Of a stretch of 64,000 nucleotides of DNA, positions 36,649 to 49,900 are shown piece by piece. A program made the position numbers and the translations under genes. The stretch is taken from positions 3,357,080-3,421,079 of the forward strand of contig OX393569.1 of the NCBI GenBank assembly GCA_947652115.1, in the 5' to 3' direction. The notes under the pieces were generated by a model. That model searched no databases. It saw only the letters and a program-made list of their open reading frames with translations, and was not told the DNA's origin. Within the stretch, counting starts at the first letter, position 1. The number at the start of each line of letters is the position of its first letter. This DNA is from Blastomussa wellsi. Its lineage: Eukaryota; Cnidaria; Anthozoa; Scleractinia; Plerogyridae.

Positions 36649-39116
36649 ATGACTAATATATATGTTTCTCCTTTGGCTTCGCCTTCGTTTGAGTGTTTAT
36701 CTGCCGCTGCGGAACGGCCACCAAACGAATTGCTGGCAACTGGTGAGGATGTAAAACAAGACCTTCGACAGCGAGATGAAAACGAGAACGAATTATTTGA
36801 AAATGCGACGAACAGGACCAAGAAGATGAAAGGTATGTGGTATTTGACTCCAAATATTCTTTTCAGGAGAAAACGTGGAAGCGATTACAGAATTCAGGGC
36901 CACTTCAGTCCGCTTCAATTTATTTACATGTGTCGCGGAACCTTTTGTAGAACGAGGAATAACGCAATAGTTGTAGATGCTATTCTTATGCAATGACATG
37001 CAAACAAGTGGCCCTGTATTTTGGAGTTTAGCCGAAAATGAGTTAGCTAAAGAAGCGCCGAACTAAAAAACTGTGAAAAACAAAAGCTTTCTTCTGAAAA
37101 GAGTCGGAAAAATCCGAACACTCCTGAAGACTCTACCGATAAGCTTTGGAGGGTTACCTCGGTGTATTAAAGACTGATAAGCTATTTTTCCTGTTTGTTA
37201 TTGCTTTGAGTTGTTTTTGTCATGGTCATTTTGTTTTAAATCACTGGTGAGTTTCACACGTTCTTACTCCGACATGTGCCGTTTTTTCTTGTATTCTATA
37301 TTTTGTGACAGGCCCTGAATTCGAGTCACCGTCTGGCACAATCACCACCCTAAATGTAAGTGCGGAATCTCTCGACATCAGCAGTCCGAAGAGAAGCCCC
37401 GTATATTGTTTCCATTCCTTCACGTATGGTGTGAGCCAGTCAAAAGAGAATGTGACAGATTTGCAAGATGGCGAAAAGACGGTCGTTGAGCTTAACGGCA
37501 GCGCTCCTTGGGAACAGCAAAGCTACGATGCTGATTCGTCCGATGTCTGGCATACGAGGACAGTCGTGGACCCGGATGAGAGCGGATCTCCCACAATCCT
37601 TTGCAAATGGAACATGGGAGAAGCCGTGGAAAGTCTTTCAAATCATGGTATGTTGGGAACACTGGACTCTAGTTTGAATAAAATTCAGATTACATTAAAT
37701 TTGGTGTTTATAAGATATAGAGCAGTTTTTAGTTGTGGAAAGGATAAAAACAATCCAGTGATCCAGTGAATACTCAAAGCAAATACCGGTACATTGTTGC
37801 TAATGCAAAGCACAGGAAAGCATTTTCGATTCTCATTTGATTGGACGAGGAAATGGTGAGATTTTTTTAACCAATAACTAAGAAAACTCAGGTAAAAATT
37901 AAATTTAGCCTGTCAGGAGACACCTGCACACAGGCTGGTGGAAATCGCTCTACATTCATCTTCAGTTTTTATGCAAAAAAATCCATGACTGAAATTTTTC
38001 CTTTTTTAGATTCGCTGTCATCAAAAGAAACCAGTATTAGCGATCCCTCTAAAGCGTTGCAGTCCGCTGGCATTTATGTTGATATCCAAAATCCAGAGGT
38101 TGCCACCAATAACGGTACAGAGACAGTGACCGGTGATAAGTCAGCGACTCTGCTCTCCACCCCAGAGAACGAAAATTCAACAGAGGGCAGTCGAGAGAAC
38201 GGGACCAAGGCACTTATACGGAGGCTGTCACCCGAAGGGGCGGAGTGTCTCGCACCCGACGCGCAGATGTCAGACGCCATGGGAAACACTTCGCGTTACC
38301 TCTCAGCACCAGACAAGCGAGTTGTCTCACTACAGCGGAAAGATTTCATTGGCAGCACTAGTCCGTCAGGTCGAATAGATGTGAAGAATTACTGGATGTG
38401 GGACGACATCGTTGAAGGTAGCGAGAAACTGCATAATCAAATGGCGCTAACTTTACTCTCTCTAAATTGATATCGATAGGCAAGTTCTCGTTTCTGCTTG
38501 TCGCACACTGCTTCCAGTGAATTAAAGAAGTTTGTCTTTTCTTCTCTTTGAATGGACGCACATAAAGAGATACATATGGCTAGAATTTACTGCATGAGAG
38601 CCAGAAGAATAAGCCATTTCCGAGTTCCTTTTGCCTCAGTGTCAAACCGAGTCTAAGTGCGAAACCATTCGTATGAAAGCATTTTACCTGCACGTTCATT
38701 GTCATGAATAGTTTCGCGCTTAGACTCGTTTTGAAACAGAGACAAAAGAGAACTCGGAAATGGCCTATTGGACGCGAGCGCGCAATTAAAAAGCCTGAGA
38801 AGGTAGGGGCGGCACCACCTCCTGCGCCTCGGTGGATTTCCTCGCTTTCTTGCATTGAGCCAATAGATGCTGTAAAGATTCCTGCGCGCATACCGGCAAA
38901 AGAGTTAAAAAGGGTAAAGATCTGGTTCTGTCCTAACCTTGGAACTATATTTTTTATTCAGGAAGAGAAGTTGTGGATCGTGATTATCAAGACCACACTC
39001 CATTGATAGATCCAGAAAAATCGCACACGAGGTACGCAACAGAAGAGGGCTTGGAGGAGGTGGAAGAAGGGGTACCTGTCACGTGTTTCCCTTGTCGACA
39101 CTGTGATATACTTTGA
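36649..39116 (+). CDS. Orphan acidic protein with CaaX-like C-terminus
   Basis: Four exons, 36649-36832, 37312-37647, 38010-38417 and 38962-39116, join with every intron in phase 1 to 360 residues. An in-frame stop lies shortly upstream of the ATG, and an AATAAA overlaps the stop codon, so the gene looks complete. I recognise no domain. The protein is polar, rich in Ser, Glu, Asp and Thr, and has no signal peptide or membrane segment. The last twelve residues contain three cysteines (VTCFPCRHCDIL) and end in Cys-Asp-Ile-Leu. A C-terminal C-a-a-Leu is the pattern for geranylgeranylation, and nearby cysteines suit palmitoylation, so a lipid-anchored cytoplasmic protein is a reasonable guess. 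It is divergent from DNA2. The exon model rests on splice sites and phases only. Confidence 0.62.
38609..38768. mobile_element. GGCCATTTCCGAGTTC-type MITE, copy 2 of 3
   Basis: Ends GCCATTTCCGAGTTCC / GAACTCGGAAATGGC and inner pair AGTCTAAGTGCGAAACC / AGTTTCGCGCTTAGACT. It lies in the last intron of the orphan gene. Confidence 0.7.
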
Positions 39117-39519
39117 ATAAAATTGCACCGAAGCCGAACAGATTCCGCGGACGTGTTTTCACAAAGTACAGTCCAAAAATAACTTTCAACAAAATTAGCA
39201 GAAATTTAATGAACAGAAAACGGCAGTGGGCAAATTCGGTGTAAACTGTTAGAATGAAACAATTATAAATCAATAGTATGAAAATTGTACTCCTAACTTT
39301 GATGGAATTAAAGTAGTTAGCATGCGTGGTTCGTTGGTGCAAGAATCAGGGTCCCAAAGGATGGTTGGCTGGGACCAGCTTGATTGTCCGAACTTTTTTT
39401 ACCGTCGAGCCTGGATACCAATCGTCTTCCTGCTTGCAGCCCTATCACGTTTTCTTCATACCCCTGAGTTTTTCGCGGTTCCAGGAGCCCTTGGACCCCC
39501 TTTTTTATGGGCCCGGAGC

Positions 39520-39690
39520 CCTATCCCTTTGGGTTCTTGGGCAAGATACTTTACTCTCAGCGATATAATACTGGGGGGTAACTCTGCGATGGACTAGCAT
39601 CCCATCCAGGGGGAGTAGAAATATTCCTTGCAGCTTAATGCTGCTGAAACCGGGATAAGCTCCGGCAGTATGGGCCAATAGGCATGACGC
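39520..39690 (+). repeat. SINE-like fragment
   Basis: Shares with the elements near 13000 and 44850 the segment running from CAAGATACTTTACTCTCAGC through GATGGACTAGCATCCCATCC to GAAACCGGGATAAGCTCCGG. Confidence 0.5.
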
Positions 39691-40445
39691 TTTACCCTTA
39701 GTTTTCTCCCCCTTCCGCTTGTTCAACCAACATTCCCTCTTCCAAAGCCAGTTCTCCTTTTCGTCAACATCAAGAGTCCTTATTATCGATTGTCAGCCAA
39801 TCAGGTTTGAGCATTAACGACCGGAAGTCCTCAAATTAGAACTGGCCACAGATCGCGTCCTTGGTAAAAAAAAAGCGAACTTTTGGGATGAGACTGCTTT
39901 AATCGCTTTCCACTGGAGAAGCGTTAGCCTGCGTTTTCAGCCGCCCCCTACGCTCCCGACCCGAGAGGCGTTTCGCTTTCTTCTTTCGAAATGCCCCTCG
40001 GGCCGGGGGCGAAGAAGGAAGACTGTATTCGCAGGCTAGAGAAGCGTTAGGAAATCACACAAACCTATCCAGTAAAAGTGGATAGCATTATCCATCCCTT
40101 GAACAGCCGAGGCCTGGGCAAAAACGTTAAAAGAAACAACTTGACTAAACTAAAAAACATAGTTTATTACTTCCTTTAAACATTACAAAAATACTTGGCT
40201 AATGAACCAATACAAACGGCAGAAAATTAAGCCGCAGTATACAATTGGCAAAAAGTCACTGTCGTGAGTTTTACATCAAAGTCGATTTACAAGTGTCTTA
40301 TTTGGTCGGAGCGTGTCCAAGAATTTTCTGAGCCAACAGTTTTCGTCGGTGACGTTGCCAAGTAACAAAGTAACCACATAATGATCAAACGCGCGGCGCG
40401 CGAGATTCCCGCCAAAACTGTCCCTGATCCAACTAACACATTATT

Positions 40446-40490
40446 CAACCTCGTTCCCAGGGTCTCTCTCTTACCCTGGGAACGAGGTTG
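40446..40490. repeat. Perfect short foldback (CAACCTCGTTCCCAGGGT type)
   Basis: CAACCTCGTTCCCAGGGT and its exact reverse complement are separated by about 9 bases. A single arm of the same family is seen near 19312. Confidence 0.65.
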
Positions 40491-40837
40491 CACATTATTT
40501 TCGGTCAAAGTTTGAAGCCCAAAAGGTAAGCTTAGTACGCCGCACCCTTAAACAGAATTTTATATTTAATTTGTTATGAACCTTTCTTGTCGCCTCACAT
40601 TTTCGATATGTTTGCGCAACATTTTCTTACAAACATCTTGTGTTACACTTCCGTCTCTCAACAATTACATGCCATTGAAAAGCGGAAGAGCCAGCGGAAG
40701 CGGCAGAATGGACGTAACATTTTGCGTCAACGTTCTAACGTAATAATCTTCGAATACGAGCGAATGTTGGAGAAAACACTTTGGAAACAATTCGGGTGCT
40801 CCTGCGAGGATTTCCAGAAAACGACATTATGACGAAC

Positions 40838-40870
40838 CCAGATGGCAAACGACTGGCAAAGAGTTACGGA
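40838..40870 (+). pseudogene. Inverted partial copy of the ESCO terminal exon
   Basis: A 31-base stretch here (CCAGATGGCAA, A/G, CGACT, G/A, GCAAAGAGTTACG) matches the ESCO last exon, which reads on the other strand at about 41008-40976, with two mismatches. In frame it gives PDGKRLAKSYGT, close to the ESCO motif. The two lie about 100 bases apart in inverse orientation. It is too short to be functional. Confidence 0.55.
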
Positions 40871-40942
40871 ACACAACCGTACAATAGTGCATTCAGGAAA
40901 ACTTTCAAGCGTCAGAAAACTAGGAATGCAAACCCGCCAAAA

Positions 40943-43900
40943 CTATCTAAAAACAAGGAATTGTGAAGTTCCAGCGTAACTCTTTGCTAGTCGCTTGCCA
41001 TCTGGTGTGGGGTCGGAAAACGCTACCAGTTCTCTTGGAATGATACAGCCATAAACGACGTTCATTCTAGAAATAAATGAGAAAAAATAAAATTTGATTC
41101 AACATACATAGCATAACATAGCATAACGTAACGTAACGTAGCGTAATACAACGTAACGTAACGTAACATACACGTTTATTCAAAATTTATATACAAAAAT
41201 ATATACAACATTTGAAAAGGGGAGTTTAGAGTTTAACCCTATAATAAAACTTCCCTGAACAGAAAAATGAGTAAAATGATATACAGAATACAATTTCAAT
41301 AACATTATAAGAAAAGAAAAAAATCCCATTTAATATTCATAATTTTCAACACAGAACGAGATAACCGGGGTTTGGTCTAGCTACGTTGTCAGTGTTGAAT
41401 TTTATGGGTCAAATCTCAAATTGTCTTTCTCTGAAGAGCCGGGTAGAAATGATTGCATAACAAGACGGTCTTCAGTCCCAGAAATTTTTGGGAAGAAGGA
41501 ATCATGGTCATTTAATTCAAGGAAACAAGGAATATTGTTTGACTACTTTGAGAAAAAAGCGAATACAGTTTATTCCTACTCCCTACAGTTAACAGGAACT
41601 TGGCTTTTCAGCAAGGAAATTGAATTTATTAGGCGGCCAAGCCCTGGATCAATAAAACATACATGTGCATAGATGTACAATGTCAAAATTAGGAATTTTT
41701 TTTTTCAAACTGATATTTTATTTTTCGCTATAAAAAAGTCATCCACCCCTCCCGTGCTACCTCTCATCCCTCTAGCCCCTAGTCAACCTGAATTTGACCT
41801 GTAACATATATACCACCCCCTCCCCCCCCCCATGGAGGCTCTAACTTTAGCTGCCATATTTTGTGAGCTTATCTCCCTATTGTACAGGAAAGGAGCAGGA
41901 GGAAATCCGTGGGAGCTGAAATAACATAATCTAGTTAACTGTGGCTCTCACCTGACACATTCCAGCAGTCGAGTTGCAACCTTCTTCCTTCTGTACTGCT
42001 TGTGCACCCAGATCCGGCTGATGCCGCACTGAGCTGACTGAGGGGTTGTACTAAATAGAAAAATAAACAGTGTTACTGTACAATATAACTAAAAACGTTT
42101 CGCATAAAGGGGAAGTATCACAGAGTTTATCACGACTTTTGGTCAGAATTAGCTACAATTAAACCTCTAATGCCCAGTCAATACAGAAATCGTGTCTATA
42201 TCACTAATATTACAATAACAAGATAATTCAGAACAGAAGAATGAGGCAAAATATTTTAGTACTGATTTCATATGAGATGCAGTCGGAAAACTTGAAAATG
42301 TCGGTCCAACTTTTTCAAGTTGACATGAATCTCGATCTTGGCCATCTGCCCGCAAAAACATCTAAAAACAGTTTCTATACATTATGATAGCCTTTGGAAA
42401 GATTTTTTATCCTTAGATCATGCAGCTTCTATTAACCAAAAAGCATCCCTTGGATTTTCGATGTGTTACTAAAACTAGCATGATACTGTTAGAAAGGTTG
42501 CACAATTCTCACATTCGGCGCATTTTCTTGACATTTTTCTTTTTCTTTTTTGCCATTATCGTTGGTCTTTTTTGGAATGAACTGATCTTTTCAATTTTGT
42601 CTTGAAGATGTTGATAAGTTGTTTATTATTATCGCTTATTTTTGTATTTAAGTGTGAAATATCATAGAAAGTCAAACATGAATAGTCTGCAGGGGTGGAT
42701 ACAGGATTTTTCTTAGGAGGGGGTGCACCACCAAGGAATGACGTAACTGATGGGTGACGTAAGCAGAATACTCGTTATATTGGAAAGTCGCAGGTCATCT
42801 CGGGAAGGGGGAGGGGGGTGTTATTACGGCAGGATAGTAAGTTAAACAATGAGTTTGGACACTTTTTAAAGTGAACTTTTAATCAATCAGGAATATTACG
42901 TGGCTGTGCGGAGATATGGAATGTCCATGTCAGTGGCCATGTAATGTTCTATTTATTATACAAACTGCAATGAAATACCAAGCCATTTCACCTTTGCTGT
43001 GCAAGGTACGATTTATTATGTAACCATAGCAATAGTAATCTTTTTACACGCAAAGATAATGTTCATGTTATTTTCATGTGTAACAATATCATTCTCATGT
43101 TTCTCACAAAAGCTCAATTGGTATTTCACTGGTGTTTATATAATAAGACAGAATATTATCTCTTAACCCACACCCATCTCATTGCTTGGCAGGAAAAAAG
43201 ACAATTCTTAATGTCGGTAAACTTAGCTTATACCTGCAACACCAGGCTGCGATCTGTTTTTCTGGGGTTGAGGATTCCCCAGGTGAGGGCAAAACAGGAT
43301 AACCCTGAGTAAAAAATTAAAATTGAATCAAGTTAATATGTTTCTTCAAACAAAATACCATAAAGTTCTTGTTGCGTACCTCCCTGCACATAATAATATA
43401 TATAACTTTACCCCCATTAATTTTTTTATGCAAATCATCAAGAAACATTAAAGTGCACCTAATACCAAAATATATTTTTCGCTAGAATACGCCTTTGTGC
43501 CAGTTCGAAATGCATTCCACCATTCGTTTCTCCTTTCCATCAAATTCTGGCTATTTATAGCATTTGAAAGTTTCGAAAAACTGTTCATCATTTGTTCCAC
43601 GACCGATTCAGAAGGGGCGTGGGTCTATTCTTGATTTGACGTCACAAACTGATTTGCATGCATGTTTACAAAGACTTGATGCCATGCAAATCAATTTGTG
43701 ACGTCAAATCAAGAATAGACCAACGCCCCTTCTGACTCGGTCGTGGAACAAATGGTGAACAGCTTTCCTAATGGTATGAATAGCCAGAATTTTGTGAAAA
43801 GGAGAAACAAAAGGTGGAATGCGTTTCGAACTGGTACAAAGGTGTACTTTAGCGAAAAAAATATTTGGTGTTAGGTGCACTTTAAGCAAATTATATGTTG

Positions 43901-46900
43901 AGCAATGACTATATTACGTCTATGTATGCAGCTGCGCCGAGCGTCAGCTTTTCAAAATTTTATAATGACAGTTAATATGCCTTTTTAAACTTCTAGGTCA
44001 TATTGTTATACTTGCCTTCATACCTTCATTAATTTTAGCCTCAGGTTGATGATGCTTATCAGCCCTCAAGCAATACTATGCTAATATACCAAGCATTTTC
44101 CCACCCCAACCTTCACATCACACGAGACCACACCACAACACTGGGAACTCCATGCCCTACAAAGAGCAACTGAAGACAGCTAAATGCATGTAGAGCTGGA
44201 TGATTGGGACAAAAGAGACTTTCTCTTTGTTTGTCTTTGGTCCTAAGCCCTTGGCATGACAATGGACACATCCAGCTACAACAAAACCAACATACCTGGT
44301 CTATTTGAACTGCCACAGAACAGCCAACAACCTTTTTCGTGGTTATAAAAAGAAATGTCTAAAAACCAGAGATAAGGTGCAATAATTTATTATAACAACT
44401 CAAGACACGTTCAACATCATTTTGGTGACACAGCAACAGTACGAACTTTTGTAAAATAAACTTACTGGTAGGCCCAAATATTTTAAAACGTTAAGGAGAG
44501 GTTTTGGCCTTAAGCTACACTACCATTTGTCACAAATGGAAGTACAAATTGAAGTTGACAGTTCTCAGATCCAAAATGGCTTCAGCATAGTAAAGAAATG
44601 CATGTCAGTGCCCTTTTACATGTACACTGGATTTTTTGTGTCATAACACTGGATAAATATTAACCTTGTGGGAGGTGCAGTGGTTAACAGTTAGTGTGCT
44701 GGATTCCAGATTAAATGATCCAAGTTCAAACCTCGGCTGGGGCACTGCGTTATGTTCTTGCAAGACACTACTCTCCTAGTGCCTCTCTTCACCCAGGTGT
44801 ATGCCGAGGGGAGGTGGAGGGGTGCCAAGGGGTGGTGTAACCCTGCAATGGACTAGCACACCATCCAAGCAGTAACTTCATGTTACGGAAACCGGAATAA
44901 GCTCTGGTGTACTAACCTTAGCTCCAGATCTCCTGTACGGTACATCAGCAACAAATCCTAACTCACTATCCACAACTTTGCGAACTTCTTCTATCTGGAA
45001 ATGGGTGCAAGCATTACTTTAGAATATTAGGTTCAAACAATAATTCCGCCCATACTCAAACTCAACTAAGATCCTGATTTATGCAATAAAATGATCAACA
45101 ATGTCCCTTTAAGATTTATATAGGCCATTTCCGAGTTCTCTTTTACCTCATTGTCAAAATGAGTCTAAGTGGTAGTGCGAGACCATTCATATGAAAATGT
45201 GTTTCACTTGCATCTTCATTCTCATGCAAAACAAGCTTGTTTCCATATGAATAGTTTCGCACTAAGGGAAGGAAAAGTGAACTCGGAAATGGCCTATTGA
45301 ACAATGATGTCTGCAGTGATTATTTTAGTATGGGCAAAAAGCTTATTTGATGAGAACTTATAAATTACTTATAAACTGTAAAACATCAAACCTTCTTAAG
45401 GTGAAGCGGGTGGTCATCTGGGCTAACCATAATCACTCTACCATCATGATATTCTTTCACAACACACTCATTTTTCCAGCCCTTGCAAAAAAAAAAAAAA
45501 AAACACTTTTAAAGCCTGCAATTGAAACATGTCATGTGACACACCTAGAAATACTATAACTCCCTTATCTCGTTGGTTTTTTCATTGGATCATACAACAA
45601 ACTGGTCTGAAAATTTTTAAACCACGATTAACTTAAACCACAACATGTATCTCTCTACTCTGATGTGATATAAATCATTTTCAACAAGTTTTATCCTATT
45701 TCTCTTTACAGAAAACAAAGTTCAATTTCTTTTGCCAAGTCCTATTTAAAATATCCAAAAATAGCAGGAAATATCAAGTTTTATTTCCACTCAGTCTTGA
45801 CCAATGAAAAGCACGGCAATAACTTACAGGAAATTTCAATCCACTAACAAAACTTTTGTGGTGTCTTATATGTGCAGCTTCATCATCTGGTTGAGCTCTG
45901 GTGTACACCATACCACAGGTGGGACATGTCACATGACCAAAGTCTTTCTGACCCAAATCCTGCCAACAAAATAAACAAATAAATCAATCAGTCAAACTTA
46001 AATTTAAGCCCCAACATAAACAAAGCAATAGGAATCTAAAATATTACAGTCATAAATTCTATAGTACAGGGTGCAATGGAAGTGCTGTCTGATAGCTCAG
46101 CAGTAGTGGAGTTTTTCCAAAACTAAAAGCCACCTACATGTGAATGTCTAAATTTTGAATGGCTCATCTGATTATTGATTTACTAACTCAAAAATTACAA
46201 CTAATGTCACTTACCAAATACATTTGTTCCTGCTTTTTTGCATTCTTTTTCTTCTTTGGAGTTATCCTTATAAAAGAACCACAACATAATATTATTTATA
46301 AATAGCTAAATAGTAATTATTTGATAATGTGTTTTGTGTCATCAGTCCATTGTACTGGAGGCAAAAGAATCCAATTCAGTTGTGCTGACAGCACCATTAG
46401 TACAGGTCATGAATGCTCCTTAAATTTTGCAATGCTTGCAAAATAATTATTAGGCTTATGCTTGGAATGCTCACAATATTTTAGAGCGCACATGTTTACT
46501 TCTGCATGCATAAAAAACAAGTACTCACATGCACAGTAAGTAGCTTTTTGCAAAAATGCTAACTGCTTGCAAGGCTTACATGTACTTGTGTCAATGCTTG
46601 TGCTTGTAAGTAAAAACACTGTGCTTGCTCAGTGTGCAACAAATGCAGACTGCAGGTCTACCTGCAGACTGGCACTCCGATTAGTCTGAATATTGCTTTG
46701 GTTAGCCTGAATATCACTTTGATTAGCCTAAACAGCACTAGGGTTAGTCCACAGTCCAAGGATGTGTCTTTTAATAGGGGTGGGGATGGATGGGTAGCAT
46801 ATCAAACACACCGTAGGTGTGATTACCAGCTGCTGATCAAGGAAATGAGACCATGACCATACCCTTAATGTCTCTCTTCTCGAGGAGAAACAAAGACCCA

Positions 46901-49900
46901 GCTGAATGAGTGGTGGAAATCAAATCTAACTACATTCAGTCATTACGTTTGTAACTAATGTCATGATGATATCCAACACTTGTCATCAATGACGTCCAAG
47001 AATTCAGTCCTCCAAATTAGAAAAAATCCAGGTCTTCCTCAAGGCAAATGCCGGACAATCTTGGGCAACCTTTATATTTCCTAAAACTGGTTGCCCGAAT
47101 GAAGTTTTAGTTGTCTCGGGCAACCGGGTAACCACTAATTTTAAGCACTGCTAAGATGTGCATACTGTATATATAAGGGTTATTTTCCACTGGCTGAGTG
47201 AAACGAAAGAAGTGGAAAATGTTTTTCTCACACACCGATGGAGCCTGGGAATAGGTCACGTGACCGTGGGGCGGGCAGTTGTTTTTGTTGCGTCCGCCAT
47301 TATCGACCTTATTTTTGTGCTAAGCGTTTTTTAACCACAGAATCCGAATTTTCAAGTCCATTATGCCAAAAGATAGCAGATCAAGACGTTCTGCGACTGG
47401 TTCAAGAGCTCTTCGGCGTCTGGAGCCGTACAATGACAGCCCTGGTGGTCGACAATCTCGTAGCCGATCAGGGAACGAAAGTACGACCGAGGCAGCGCGG
47501 GAGCGTGAGCAGCAAGTTGCTGTGGAAGAACCCCCAGCTTGGGCTAAAGAATTACTGCAGCAACAGAAGCAGTACGCAAAAGAGCTGAAGAAGATGAAAA
47601 GCGATCTAGACGCCGCTAAACGAGCTAAACAGGACAAGCCGAGTGAACCGGAGCCAGAGTTTAAGTTTGAAGGAAATAGGAAACAATATCAGCTGAATCG
47701 CAAGGTCCTTGATAAAATCAGCGCTGCGAGGAGTGCAAGCGACGACGAAGAAAGGGATAATCTCCTCCAAGAAGGTGAGAGCTTGCTTATCGAGCGAAAT
47801 AAACATATTTGTTTAGGCGATAAATATGGCTGGGACACCGTCGATTGCTACACGTCTGAGCCGCTTGCTAGCGACTCCGGTGACGAAAAAAGGATAAAGA
47901 AGGCCATCAAAGAAAGCAAGCAGCTGAGAGAGGAGAAAAGAAAGGCAACGGCAGCTAAATGGAAGGCTAAGAAGTTTCCTCAGCGGGACGAAAAGCCGAG
48001 ACGTGTGGTTCTCGCAGGGAAAGCCAGCAGCCATTTTTCGGCGGGAAAATTACAGGCCAATGGCTCACGTGACTCGCAGCAAGTTTGTTTTCGTTGCTTC
48101 CGAAGTGGCCATTTCGCGCGCGATTGCCGAACATCAATTGCGAACAAAGGATCCGACTGGGCCCGAAGCGTGGCACAATCTTCAGGAAGCCAGCAACAAT
48201 GACTTTGTGCCTACCGATGGTGAGATAATTGACGATTTCTCTGTTGAATTGAATTGTGTCGAGTCTGATTATTCTGTTAATGTTGCAGAAGTTGATAACG
48301 ACTTTGTGCTCACCTCTTGTGAGGAAGCTAATCATGATTCTGGTCATATTGTTTGTTCTGAGTTTAATCATTCTGTTCATGTTGCTGAAGTTGACAATGA
48401 TTTTGTGCCCATCGATTGTGAGGAAGTTTATTATTATTCTGGAAAAATGGATAGTGTTGAGTTTGATCATTCTGTTAATGCTGATGAAGCTGAGTTAGCA
48501 TCTGCCACCCCTGTGAAAGGAAGGCTAAGAGAGAGGCTTGCATTTTGGAGGGAGATTGGAGCTAGCCGATGGGTGCTCGAAGTGCTCAAGGATGGCTATA
48601 GTTTACCTTTTATTTCGCTGCCACAGAAATCATTCTTTAAGAATCATCACAGTGCCAATGAGGATAATGAATTTGTATCTCAGGAAGTGTCTAAGCTACT
48701 CCTGTCTGGTGCTATAGCGGAAGTTAAGAAGGAGGACTTAATGGTGTCCAATCCCTTGGGTGTAGTTAGAAATGCTGCACGCAAGCCTCGATTGATTGTT
48801 GACTTGCGTTATGTCAACAAACACTTACGATCATGTAAGTTTAAATATGAAGATATTCGGTCTGCAGCAGACTTGTTTTCTAAAGGTGATTGGTTCTTCA
48901 AATTTGATTACAAAAGTGGTTACCATCACGTGGAAATCCTTCCTGAACATTGTCGATTCCTTGGATTTTCTTGGTTCTTCATGGGTCAGCTTCGTTTCTT
49001 CCAGTTTACAGTGCTCCCTTTTGGTTTGTCCACGGGTCCTTATCTCTTCACTAAGATTCAACGAGCACTTGTCAAGCACTGGAGGAGTAAAGGCTTTAGA
49101 ATATTTACATACTTAGACGATGGGGCAGGTGCAGACCAGAGCCTGGATAGGGCAGTGAAGATGTCCGCATTAGTTCGTAAAGACATTGCTTTTAGCGGAT
49201 TTATTGCAAATGAAGAGAAGAGCCACTGGGTTCCTGCTCAATCGGGAGAACTGTTGGGTTTTATAATGGATTTACAGCATGGAATTTTCCAGGTTCCTGC
49301 CAGAAGAGTTGAGGCACTGAAGCAGCTGATAGCTACAATCATAGCAAAGCAATTCGCGGTCTCAGCGAGATGTCTTTCACGTATGACAGGATCCCTAGTT
49401 TCCATGGGTCTTGCCCTGGGTCCGGTAGTCCGTCTCTGGACACGAAGCATCTACAGTGACATCTGTCGCGCTGATTACTGGGATAAGCCGTTTGTTATGT
49501 CGCAAGAAGGGCAATCCGAAGTGCTGTTCTGGAAGGACAATTTTGACTGCAGTGGGTATCCAATCTGGTCTCCTAGTGCAAAGGTGGAAGTCCTTACTTA
49601 TTCTGATGCAAGTGGGCAAGGCTGGGGAGGATTTGCAGTGCAGTTTTCGGATAAGGTGGCAAGAGGTAGCTGGTCTTGTGCAGAAAGTGCAAAAAGTTCA
49701 ACTTTTAGGGAGGTGAAGGCTATTCGGCTAGTGCTGGAGTCCTATTCTGAAGAAGTCAGAGGGAAGGAGGTCCTCCATCGAACTGACAATAAGAACGCAG
49801 AAACAGTTTTATCTGTTGGAAGCCGCAACAAGGAGTTACATCAGGAGGCGGTAGCGGTTTATAAACTGTGTAGAGAGTTGAACATACGTCTGTCAGTGCA

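Larger units (their letters stand above)
39117..40942. other. Spacer between the 3' ends of the orphan gene and ESCO
   Basis: No intact gene. It holds a SINE-like 3' fragment (39520-39690), an inverted pair near 39910-40050 (AGAAGCGTTAGCCTGCG / CGCAGGCTAGAGAAGCGTTAG), a perfect short foldback at 40446-40490, and an inverted partial copy of the ESCO last exon at 40838-40870. Confidence 0.5.

Noticed and set aside
36464..36652. 62-residue ORF upstream of the orphan gene
   Set aside because: Different frame from the spliced model, and the orphan ATG has an in-frame stop just upstream.
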